A stretch of DNA of 64,000 nt from an uncultured Ignavibacteria bacterium (GTDB taxonomy: Bacteria > Bacteroidota > Ignavibacteria > SZUA-365), in contig CAJXVM010000016.1 in assembly GCA_913061095.1 (NCBI GenBank), forward strand, positions 60,698-124,697, in the 5' to 3' direction. Made by a program: the position numbers and the translations under genes. Each line of letters starts with the position of its first letter. Positions within the stretch are counted from its first letter, which is position 1. Under the pieces are notes generated by a model. The model did not search any database and was not told the DNA's origin. It was given only the letters and a program-made list of their open reading frames with translations. This document shows, in pieces, positions 1 to 7,774 of the stretch.

Positions 1-1289
1 TGTTCGCCGCATCCCCCCTGGCGGAGAAGCTGCGTGAGAAGCAGCTCATCCTTCCCTTCGAGGAAATCCCCGCCTCCGAATCCCCGCATCCCGGTGCCGC
101 GCATGTGCTGCGTTCGCCGCGCCTCGCGCTGTATTCCTTCCCGTATGAATGGAGTGTTTCGCAGCTGCGGGATGCCGCGCTGCTGACGCTGCGCGTGCTG
201 CGCCTCGCCCTGCGCCACGGCATGACGCTGAAGGATGCCTCGGCGTTCAACGTCTCCTTCGCCGGCGCCCGGCCGGTGTTCACCGACCTGCTCTCCTTCA
301 CCGCGTACCGCGAGGGCGAGCCCTGGGCCGGCTACCTGCAGTTCTGTGAACAGTTTCTCGTCCCGCTGCTGCTTTCCCGCAGGGCGGGACGCGCTGTTTC
401 CGACCTTCTGCGCGCGCGGCACGACGGCATTCCGCTCGACGCGGGCGCGCGGCTGCTGCGCGGATGGTCGTCCCTGCGTCCCGGCCCGCTCATGCACGTG
501 CACCTGCACGCGCGCTCCATCCGCCGCGATGCGCGCAGGATGCGGCGGGAGGGGGTGTCCGGCCGACTGGCGCCTGCTGCCGCGCCGAGGCAGTCCCTGA
601 AACAGACCCTCGCTTTGGTCGACAGCCTGCGGCGCACCGTTGAGAGCATCACGCTGCCGGGCGGGGGGTCCGCGTGGGACCGCTACTACGACGACACCGT
701 GTACAGCGGCGCGGAGACGCGGAAGAAGGAGGATCTCGTGCGCGGGTGGATCGCGCGTGTTTCGCCCGCGAGTGTCTGGGATCTCGGCAGCAACACCGGC
801 CGCTACGCGCGGCTGGCCGCCGATGCCGGCATCCCGACCGCCGCCTTCGACGCCGACGACGCCGTGGTGGATGCCATGTACCGCGACGCCCGCGAGCGCG
901 GTGACGAACACCTCACGCCGCTCGTGATGAACCTCGCGAACCCGTCGCCCGCGCTCGGCTGGGCGCACAGCGAGCGGGAATCTCTGGAGGCGCGGGGTCC
1001 TGCCGGCCTCGCGCTTTACCTCGGACTCATGCATCACCTGCGCTTCACGCACATGGTGCCGCTGGAGGAGCAGATGTCCTACCTCGCGCGCATCGCCCGG
1101 CATGCCATCGTGGAGTGGATTCCGCGGGAGGATGTGAACGTGCGTGCCATGACCGAGGGATCGGTGCGGGAGGGATTCGCGTATTCGCGGGAGGGATTCC
1201 TGTCCGCGCTGGAGGGGAGATTCAGGGTGGTGGAATCGGTGGTGCTGGGGGAGTCGGGGAGGGAGATGTTCCTCGTAAGTCGCACGTAA
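1..1289 (+). CDS. Class I SAM-dependent methyltransferase (5'-truncated)
   Basis: The frame is open from base 3, so the gene starts upstream of the window; the GTG at 105 is only an internal codon. The C-terminal half carries a Rossmann methyltransferase motif I (WDLGSNTGRYARLA, near 777-818) followed by an acidic strand end (AAFDADDAVVDAM). The N-terminal half (YEWSVSQLRDAALLTLRVL, then LKDASAFNV) matches the pattern I know from nodulation NoeA-like methyltransferases. The substrate is unknown; the polysaccharide genes downstream suggest a glycan or lipid, but that is inference from context. The stop is TAA at 1287-1289. Confidence 0.75.
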   Translation, partial: FAASPLAEKLREKQLILPFEEIPASESPHPGAAHVLRSPRLALYSFPYEWSVSQLRDAALLTLRVLRLALRHGMTLKDASAFNVSFAGARPVFTDLLSFTAYREGEPWAGYLQFCEQFLVPLLLSRRAGRAVSDLLRARHDGIPLDAGARLLRGWSSLRPGPLMHVHLHARSIRRDARRMRREGVSGRLAPAAAPRQSLKQTLALVDSLRRTVESITLPGGGSAWDRYYDDTVYSGAETRKKEDLVRGWIARVSPASVWDLGSNTGRYARLAADAGIPTAAFDADDAVVDAMYRDARERGDEHLTPLVMNLANPSPALGWAHSERESLEARGPAGLALYLGLMHHLRFTHMVPLEEQMSYLARIARHAIVEWIPREDVNVRAMTEGSVREGFAYSREGFLSALEGRFRVVESVVLGESGREMFLVSRT

Positions 1290-1465
1290 TGGAAAGGCAA
1301 CCACATAAAGGCAACCACAGATTAGCACAAATTTTTGCACAGATTTCACGGTAGAAATGTCACTGTGAGAATCTGCGCGCCAGGCCGAAGTTCTCGCGAA
1401 GCGAGGACGAAGGCGGGTGCAAAAATCTGAGAGAATCTGTAGTTGCCTTTACTTAACTGCTCACC
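1290..1465. repeat. Intergenic CAGATT-type inverted repeat
   Basis: The gap holds GGCAACCACAGATT near 1310-1323 and its complement AATCTGTAGTTGCC near 1433-1446, so the two ends can pair. Between them are further words of the same kind (GCACAAATTTTTGCACAGAT, TGCAAAAATCTGAGAG) and an inner segment with CTCGCGAAGCGAGGACGAAG. The same words recur around 3080, 19888, 20540 and inside the gene at 10159. No promoter or gene is evident. Confidence 0.7.
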
Positions 1466-3037
1466 ATGTCTAAATCATACTGGTCATATCTATTCGCGGT
1501 TCTTTTCCCGGTCTATCCGGTGCTGCATTTTTATGCTGAGAATCGCGTGATGATTACGCCGGGGGCGGTTGTGATGGTGGGCGTGGCAGTGCTGTTGGGT
1601 ACTCTTGTTATCGGTGCGGTGGTCAGCCTGCTGACGAAGGAAGCTGCCGCGTCATTTGCCGCGGTATCCGCTGCGGTGTTTCTGCTTCTGGTGAACGCGC
1701 ATGTGCGTCGTATGCTCACCGAGGTCGGGATACCATTTTCTATGACGTCGCGATTCGTTGTCCAGATTCCGCTGCATCTGGTGATTGGGATCGTCACCGT
1801 CGCCGTATGGTTTGTTGTCAGGCGTCACACGAACGTCCTGAAACTGATGGGCGTATTCTCGGTCATTCTGCTGCTGTTTCCGTCCTGGGATATCGTCCGG
1901 TTTCATCTGCAGGCAGAAAAGTATGCTCCCGGCACCGCTGTCGCGGCTGCAGACTCGGCCATCGCGCCTTCCGCGGACAACCCGAATATCATCCTGCTTC
2001 TCCTCGATGGATATGCACGGGCTGATGTCCTGCATGATCTGTATGGCATGGATAATACGCCCTTCATTCAGCAATTGCGCGATCGCGGTTTTTTCGTTGC
2101 TGACAGTTCTGCTTCGAATTATGCACAGACGCAGCTGACACTCCATGCGCTGCTAGGGATGCAGCCGATCGATCCTGACGATTTTCCAGACCACGATGCA
2201 GATGCAGTCAGGGGTGTCCTTGCGCAGGAATATCCGGATCTGCCGGTATGGACGATGTTCAAATCGGCGAAATACATGCTGGCTGCGACGGCCATGTACG
2301 GTTCCCCGAAAGTGAAACAGGCGGATCTTACCATCAATGAAGAACTGACGAGAGATATCGCAACCGATCTGTATCTCGAGGAGACGTCTTGGGTATGTAT
2401 CCGAAAGATCCTTCGCCAGTTCGGTGCAGATCCGACCGGGAGACGCATTTCTTCCCTCAACAGCGATATCGACGATGCGCTGAATTTTGCAGTGCGGGCC
2501 GGCCGGCATCCCCGGCCACTATTTTTTCTGGGGCACATTCTTGCTCCGCATCCACCGTTCACGCTTGCGGCGGATTCCTCTGTTTCCACGCAGCATGTTG
2601 ATATTCGCGACGGGAGCCATTACCGTGATGCGAACGGAGTAAGCAGTGCTGGATATGCTGATTCCTATTCTGCAGAGATTTCAGCTCTGAACAGGCACAT
2701 TATAAATACGGTGGATGCTATCATCTCTTCCGAGCGTCCGCTCACGCTCATGATCATGTCCGACCACGGTCCCGGTGCGTATCTCGACTGGGAGAGCATG
2801 GAAAATAGCGATATGCGTGAGCGCATGGCGAACTTTTTTGCCGTGTATTCTTCGCATGGGGATGTTTCCGCGTATTCACATCATGTTACTCCGGTGAATG
2901 TGTTTCCCGTCCTGCTGAACAGTCACTTCGGTCTGAATCTGCCGCTGCATGAAAATCGCTCCTGGTTTTCCTGCTGGGATTCGCCGCTGGAATTTCAAGA
3001 TGTGACGGAGGAGCTGTGGGGTGAATCGTATCACTAG
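1466..3037 (+). CDS. Membrane-anchored sulfatase-like (alkaline phosphatase superfamily) hydrolase
   Basis: The 523-residue protein has about five N-terminal membrane segments (residues 8-145) and then a periplasmic sulfatase-like domain. The first metal-site motif is ILLLLDGYARADVL (near residue 175) and the second is MSDHGPGAY (near 432). Between them, QTQLTLHALLGM lies where sulfatases have the formylglycine CxPxR motif, but there is no Cys/Ser-x-Pro-x-Arg, so a Thr or Ser nucleophile as in phosphoglycerol or phosphoethanolamine transferases is more likely than true sulfatase activity. It opens a cluster of envelope-decorating enzymes. The ATG at 1466 has no strong ribosome site. Probable role: adding or removing a substituent on a surface glycan or lipid (inference). 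Confidence 0.75.
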   Translation: MSKSYWSYLFAVLFPVYPVLHFYAENRVMITPGAVVMVGVAVLLGTLVIGAVVSLLTKEAAASFAAVSAAVFLLLVNAHVRRMLTEVGIPFSMTSRFVVQIPLHLVIGIVTVAVWFVVRRHTNVLKLMGVFSVILLLFPSWDIVRFHLQAEKYAPGTAVAAADSAIAPSADNPNIILLLLDGYARADVLHDLYGMDNTPFIQQLRDRGFFVADSSASNYAQTQLTLHALLGMQPIDPDDFPDHDADAVRGVLAQEYPDLPVWTMFKSAKYMLAATAMYGSPKVKQADLTINEELTRDIATDLYLEETSWVCIRKILRQFGADPTGRRISSLNSDIDDALNFAVRAGRHPRPLFFLGHILAPHPPFTLAADSSVSTQHVDIRDGSHYRDANGVSSAGYADSYSAEISALNRHIINTVDAIISSERPLTLMIMSDHGPGAYLDWESMENSDMRERMANFFAVYSSHGDVSAYSHHVTPVNVFPVLLNSHFGLNLPLHENRSWFSCWDSPLEFQDVTEELWGESYH

Positions 3038-3079
3038 CCTTCGTTCTCGCATGGCTCGAACTGCGGCCTGGCAAGCTGA

Positions 3080-3122
3080 TTTTCACGGATGAGGTCACTG
3101 GTTTTCACGGATTGGAAATAAC
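3080..3122. repeat. Short TTTCACGGAT direct repeat
   Basis: Two copies of TTTCACGGAT lie about 24 bases apart just before the next gene. They resemble part of the CAGATT/CACGGATT repeat family seen in other gaps. The second copy overlaps the possible TTG start at 3112, which makes that start suspect. Confidence 0.45.
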
Positions 3123-4695
3123 AAGAAAAAATAGCCACGGTGCGTTACACGGCCGGTATCGGTATGTGGTGATGGCAGTTCTGCTGCTGGGGTTGCTGCA
3201 CAGTATCGCGGTGACATTGCATCGGTCGGATCTCAATCTCGATGTGGGATACAATGTGACCGCGGCGCAGACCATTCTTGAGCTCGGCGAAACCGGACGG
3301 CATATTGTCGACCCCAATCCGCCCTGGATCCGCTACGTCAGCGTGGTACCGGTGCTGCTCTCGCGATGGACGGGACTGGATATTGCCCGCAGTGCGCATG
3401 TGGCGATGCTGCTGTTCACCGTGCTGACACTTATGCTGGCGTATCGTGTCGTGCGGTCCTTACCAGAGCAGCGCCGATACGGGATCGGTCTCGCCGTGCT
3501 CGCGGCATGGTCCTATCTGAACGTGTATATCGTCACCACGCCGAACTATGCGCAGCGGGAGCATCTCGTCATTCTCAGTCAGCTGCCGTATATACTGCTC
3601 ATCTGGGTGCGCTGGCAGGGTGGTCGCGTGGGCCGTGGTACTGCGTTGACGGTCGGACTGCTCGCCGCGTTCGGGGGACTGATCAAACCGTTCTACGTGC
3701 TCGTCCCGCTGCTGCTTGAGGGATACAGCTGGCTGGTCTTCGGGAAACGTGCGCGGCACATGCGACCGGAATTCCTGTCTTTTCTCGTGATCGTTCTCAT
3801 GGGATACCTGATGTATGTTGTCGTTCCGGGCTGGAGTGACTATCCTCTCATCTGGATTCCGCTGCTCTGGGAATATTACGACGCCTTCGGTATGAGCATG
3901 CATGCGGCGCTTCGGCAGGTGGCCGGTCGGGCGGAGGTGCACCTGCTGCTCCTCGGACTGTTTTCCGCAGGTGCCGTGTCGTGGTTCGTGCAGGAGGACT
4001 GGAAGCGCAATATCGTTTTGGCCGTGCTGATCGTGCTTCCCGTATATGTGCTCGCGGTGATCGTGCAGGCGAAACTCTGGTCGAATCATCTCCTTCCGAT
4101 TTGGATCGCCGGGATGACGGCACTGATCTTCGCACCGTATTCCATGCTGTCCGCCTTCCGCGACAGAGTTCCGTCCGGTCTGCTGTTCATCCCCGTCGTG
4201 CTGGTGCTGCTGCAGCTCGGCCGTGCTGGGAATATCCCCCTGCAGATGCTGAAGGATCCTTTCCCCGCCCCTGAGACCGAACTGTCGCGCGCGATCGAGA
4301 GGCATTCCGACGAGGGTGATACCGTCGTGCTGCTGAGCCTGGTCGTGCCGCCGGAGTATTCGTCCATTCCCTATGCCGGGCGTCCGAGCGGTTCGCGCTA
4401 CCTTACCGCTTTCCCCGTGTACATGGCATACGGCAACCTGGATCACATGCAGATCAGCGGTGAACGACTGCGGATGGCGGATATGTATTATCGGGCGCTG
4501 CTGGAGGATATCAGGATGAATCGACCTGCGCTGCTGATTCTGGATCGCGTTGTGGTGTGGAAGACCGATCCGCGGTTTACAATGGAGAGATTTCTGCGGG
4601 ACAGAGGGTTTTTCGAGGAGGAGGGTAAGGTGTACGAGATGGTTGAACGGGTGGGGAGGATGGATGTTTATGTTCGGGCACAATGCACGGAATAG
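3112..4695 (+). CDS. Polytopic membrane protein, GT-C glycosyltransferase-like
   Basis: The protein has 527 residues from the TTG at 3112, or 507 from the ATG at 3172; I favour the ATG because the TTG lies in repeat DNA. It has about ten hydrophobic segments followed by a soluble C-terminal domain (after residue 390). The N-terminal loop after the first membrane segment contains DLNLDVGYNVTAAQ and PPWIRYVSV, the acidic-loop layout of GT-C enzymes that use polyprenyl-phosphate sugars. It sits between a sulfatase-like protein and a phosphoethanolamine-transferase-like protein, which fits extracytoplasmic glycan modification. No closer family assignment is possible by eye. Confidence 0.65.
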   Translation: MEITRKNSHGALHGRYRYVVMAVLLLGLLHSIAVTLHRSDLNLDVGYNVTAAQTILELGETGRHIVDPNPPWIRYVSVVPVLLSRWTGLDIARSAHVAMLLFTVLTLMLAYRVVRSLPEQRRYGIGLAVLAAWSYLNVYIVTTPNYAQREHLVILSQLPYILLIWVRWQGGRVGRGTALTVGLLAAFGGLIKPFYVLVPLLLEGYSWLVFGKRARHMRPEFLSFLVIVLMGYLMYVVVPGWSDYPLIWIPLLWEYYDAFGMSMHAALRQVAGRAEVHLLLLGLFSAGAVSWFVQEDWKRNIVLAVLIVLPVYVLAVIVQAKLWSNHLLPIWIAGMTALIFAPYSMLSAFRDRVPSGLLFIPVVLVLLQLGRAGNIPLQMLKDPFPAPETELSRAIERHSDEGDTVVLLSLVVPPEYSSIPYAGRPSGSRYLTAFPVYMAYGNLDHMQISGERLRMADMYYRALLEDIRMNRPALLILDRVVVWKTDPRFTMERFLRDRGFFEEEGKVYEMVERVGRMDVYVRAQCTE

Positions 4696-4733
4696 CAGAC
4701 GTTCAAAGCCGGCAATGAAGAATCCGCGACATT

Positions 4734-7295
4734 GTGTTTGACCGCATGAATCTGCACCGACATACCTCTCTCATTCTCACCTGGATGGTCATCATCGTCG
4801 CGGTAATTCTGGTTTCACCCGGCGAAATCGGCCGCAAGGAAATCCTGTTCCATGCAGCGGTGGCCGCCGGCTGGATGGCCGTCACCTTTCTCGCATATCG
4901 CCGGCGCATGCTGTCCGCGGCGGTGCTCGGGTTCATCATGTTCACCGTGTATCACGCTGCGGAAGTGCAGACCTTTGGTCCGCTGAAGACGTTCCCTCTG
5001 CTGGTCTATGCGCTGATCTCCGTTACGCTGGCGCTCATCTTTGTGCTTCTGCGGCAGCCGGAACGACGCTGGCTGCGTGGCATCGGCACGGTCGTCGGAG
5101 TCATGGTGATCATCGCCGCCACGGTTGTCCCTGCCGTCGTCCTCCTGTACAGGCTGCAATTTGGCCAGCCGTTCTCCCGCACCGAGCTGTTCGCCATCCT
5201 GCAGAGCAACCTCGGGGAAGCCACGGGCTTTATCTCGACATTCGCGGACTGGCACATCCTCCTGATCCCCAGCGTCGCTCTTGTGGGCATGATCCTGCTG
5301 TTCGTCCATCAACCGCCGGGCAGGATGCCGAAACGATTTCTGCCTCCGGCACTGCTGCTCGTCATCCTCTGTGTCGCGATCAGCCTGCAGTACCGTGACC
5401 AACTGCGCCTGCCGCAGTTCATCGAGGAAAACCATGCATTGTACCATGAGGAGCTGGAACGCTTCCGTGCGGTGCAGGCGCGCTACGTTGGAGATGAACA
5501 GCGCATCGTCGCCTCGAAAGACGGTCACGATGAAACCTGGATCGTCCTCATTGGCGAGTCGCTGAATCGTGATCATATGGGACTCTACGGGTATCACCGT
5601 CCCACCACGCCGCGGCTTTCGCAGCGACACCGTGCCGGTGAGCTCCTGGTATTCGAGCAGCCGTATGCGATCCATACGCACACGGCGCCCGTGTTCGAGC
5701 GGGCCTTCACCGCCGCCAATCAGCACAACCGCGAGCGCTTTTTCCGCATGCCATCCGTCATCGGCGTCCTCAACGCGGCGGGAGTGCGGACGGCGTGGAT
5801 ATCGAATCAGATCCGCTACGGTCCGTGGGACAATATCGTGAGTGTGATGGCCGAGCGTGCCGACACGGTGATGTTCCTGAACGACTATATCGGCGCCACC
5901 ACCTATACCAAGGTGCGCGACGAGGCCGTCATCGATCCCGTCCGCCGCCTGCTCAACACGCCGCATCGCGGCAGCCGGGTGCTGTTCGTGCATCTCATGG
6001 GGAACCATCATCCGTACTGCATCCGCTATCCCGATACGTATGACCGCTGGCGTGGCGGCTTGCCGCTCCGGGAATTCGGGGCACTGGCGCAGAATGCGGA
6101 ACGCGCCCGGGAAATCAACTGCTACGACAACAGCGTCCTCTATAACGATGCGATCGTTGACGGACTGATCAGGCTGCTTGAGAAGCGGCCGGACGCGGCG
6201 GGACTGCTGTATACCTCTGATCACGCCGATGACGTGGACGCGGGGGTGGGCCACGTGGCCGGCCGGTTTACGTTCTCGATGACACGGATCCCGCTGCTGC
6301 TGTGGACGTCCGAGCACTGGCGCGCGCAGTATTCCGATGCATACCGGCGACTGCGGCAGCGCCGGTCTCGCGTCTTCGCCAACGATTTCCTTTTCGATAC
6401 CATGCTCGGATTGTTCGGTGTGCGAACACCATTGCGTGATACCACCGGCGATCTGAGCGGCGAGGATTTTTCCCTGCGTCTTGGGGAACTGAGTACGCTC
6501 CATGGCGCAAAGGCGTTTCTCGCTCCGGAAAACGTGCCGTATCATCAGCGACGCGCTCTGCATGCACTGCACGATGCCGATCAGGCTGCCCGGATCCTTC
6601 CTCACCGTGTCAACACACTCGGTATGCTGCGTCAGCTGTTGCGCGATGGCGGCAGCTCCTTCGAATGCGATCTCATGATCGTGCGGGAGGACGACAGCTG
6701 CCGTTTTGACGTGGGACATGACGCGGGCACCATGGCGGGGATGTCACTGTGGGAGATGCTGTCGAACGTGGAACGATGGCGTGTGCGGGAAGGGATCGCG
6801 GGACCGGGAAAAATCTGGCTGGATGTGAAGAATCTGAATGCGGGGAACGTGGATGCGGCGCTGCGGCGGCTGCGGCAGCTGGACAGGCGATTCAACCTGC
6901 GGGAGCGCATCATCGTGGAAACGGGATGGACGGGCAGGGAAGCCGCGCTGCTGGCGGATGCGGGATTTCACACCTCGTATTATCTGCCGACGGATGACCT
7001 GCTGGCGATATGGCAGAGCGGATCGGAAGTGAAGCGGAAGAGGAGGGCGCGGGATATTGCGGCGCAGGTGCGGCAGCAGCGAATGGCTGCGGTTTCATTC
7101 GATCATCGGCTGTATCCGTTCGTAACGCAGGTGCTTGAGCCTTTGCTGCCGGAGAGAATCGTGTATCACACATGGCTGCCCGGGCCCCGTCTTCGAGACC
7201 CTGACTTCATTGATACGATGCGGAAGATATCCTCATTCCATGACGCGCGCGTGAGGACCATCCTCGTGCCGTACGCGTCACCCTATGCGCTGTAG
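4734..7295 (+). CDS. Phosphoethanolamine transferase-like protein with C-terminal GDPD/menorin-like domain
   Basis: The 853-residue protein has five N-terminal membrane segments and an EptA/CptA-type catalytic domain. IVLIGESLNRDHMGLYGYHR (near residue 268) is the first metal motif, IHTHTAPVFERAFT (near 312) carries the expected Thr nucleophile, and YTSDHADDVDAGVGH (near 490) is the second metal motif. After a normal end (DTMLGLFGV) the protein continues for about 250 residues. HRVNTLGML, FECDLMI, DVGHD and KIWLDVKN (residues 622-695) follow the His / Glu-x-Asp / His-Asp order of glycerophosphodiester phosphodiesterase or menorin-type barrels. That reading of the tail is mine. The start may be the GTG at 4734 or the ATG at 4746. 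Confidence 0.75.
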   Translation: MFDRMNLHRHTSLILTWMVIIVAVILVSPGEIGRKEILFHAAVAAGWMAVTFLAYRRRMLSAAVLGFIMFTVYHAAEVQTFGPLKTFPLLVYALISVTLALIFVLLRQPERRWLRGIGTVVGVMVIIAATVVPAVVLLYRLQFGQPFSRTELFAILQSNLGEATGFISTFADWHILLIPSVALVGMILLFVHQPPGRMPKRFLPPALLLVILCVAISLQYRDQLRLPQFIEENHALYHEELERFRAVQARYVGDEQRIVASKDGHDETWIVLIGESLNRDHMGLYGYHRPTTPRLSQRHRAGELLVFEQPYAIHTHTAPVFERAFTAANQHNRERFFRMPSVIGVLNAAGVRTAWISNQIRYGPWDNIVSVMAERADTVMFLNDYIGATTYTKVRDEAVIDPVRRLLNTPHRGSRVLFVHLMGNHHPYCIRYPDTYDRWRGGLPLREFGALAQNAERAREINCYDNSVLYNDAIVDGLIRLLEKRPDAAGLLYTSDHADDVDAGVGHVAGRFTFSMTRIPLLLWTSEHWRAQYSDAYRRLRQRRSRVFANDFLFDTMLGLFGVRTPLRDTTGDLSGEDFSLRLGELSTLHGAKAFLAPENVPYHQRRALHALHDADQAARILPHRVNTLGMLRQLLRDGGSSFECDLMIVREDDSCRFDVGHDAGTMAGMSLWEMLSNVERWRVREGIAGPGKIWLDVKNLNAGNVDAALRRLRQLDRRFNLRERIIVETGWTGREAALLADAGFHTSYYLPTDDLLAIWQSGSEVKRKRRARDIAAQVRQQRMAAVSFDHRLYPFVTQVLEPLLPERIVYHTWLPGPRLRDPDFIDTMRKISSFHDARVRTILVPYASPYAL

Positions 7296-7377
7296 CAAAC
7301 GACACAGTCAACGGAACGTATACAACCATGCTTCTTCGATACTTCACATGCACGACACCTCGGCAGGCGGTTTTACA

Positions 7378-7560
7378 ATGAACAGGGCGTTCCCTGTGCT
7401 GCTCCTGCTGATGCTGGCAGCGGTGGCATTCACGTATGTGCGTGTAACGGAGGCGACGGGCGGGGAGTTCATCTATCTCGGTGCAAAAACCGTGACGGTG
7501 TATGCGACGGATTCGTTGTATCTTCCGGAGTTGCGGGAGGCGCTGAGAGAGGGCGAGTAA
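7378..7560 (+). CDS. Small membrane-anchored protein of unknown function
   Basis: This is a 60-residue reading frame from the ATG at 7378: basic start (MNR), one hydrophobic segment (VLLLLMLAAVAF), then about 40 polar residues ending in ELREALREGE. It follows the preceding gene by 82 bases on the same strand and ends where the palindromic repeats begin. The frame is open further upstream, but those residues look non-coding. I do not recognise the family. A small single-pass accessory protein of the polysaccharide cluster is possible. Confidence 0.4.
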   Translation: MNRAFPVLLLLMLAAVAFTYVRVTEATGGEFIYLGAKTVTVYATDSLYLPELREALREGE

Positions 7561-7572
7561 TGTCGCTCCCAC

Positions 7573-7732
7573 CCACACGCTCACGCGTGTGGCTAACGCC
7601 ATCCATGAGCGGTGTGCGTGAACCCCACGCGTGAGCGTGGGGATTGGGACGATCCGCCTTTCCCCACACCCTTACGGGTGTGGCTAGCGCTTGCCATGAG
7701 CGGTGTGCGTTAACCACACCCGTGAGGGTGTG
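7573..7732. repeat. Cluster of four family A hairpins
   Basis: Hairpins lie at 7573-7592 (CCACACGC/TCAC/GCGTGTGG), 7622-7641 (CCCCACGC/GTGA/GCGTGGGG), 7664-7683 (CCACACCC/TTAC/GGGTGTGG) and 7713-7732 (CCACACCC/GTGA/GGGTGTGG). Read with the GTNA loop forward, three of the four are preceded by NTAR (TTAG, CTAG, TTAA). The word GAGCGGTGTGCGT is also duplicated (near 7608 and 7699), so part of the cluster arose by local duplication. It fills the gap before the asnB-like gene. Confidence 0.9.
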
Positions 7733-7774
7733 GAGGCGACAAACCAACCACCAATAACCAAAAACCAACCACCC

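Noticed and set aside
1466..3037. True sulfatase
   Set aside because: No Cys/Ser-x-Pro-x-Arg formylglycine motif was found, so it is annotated only as sulfatase-like.
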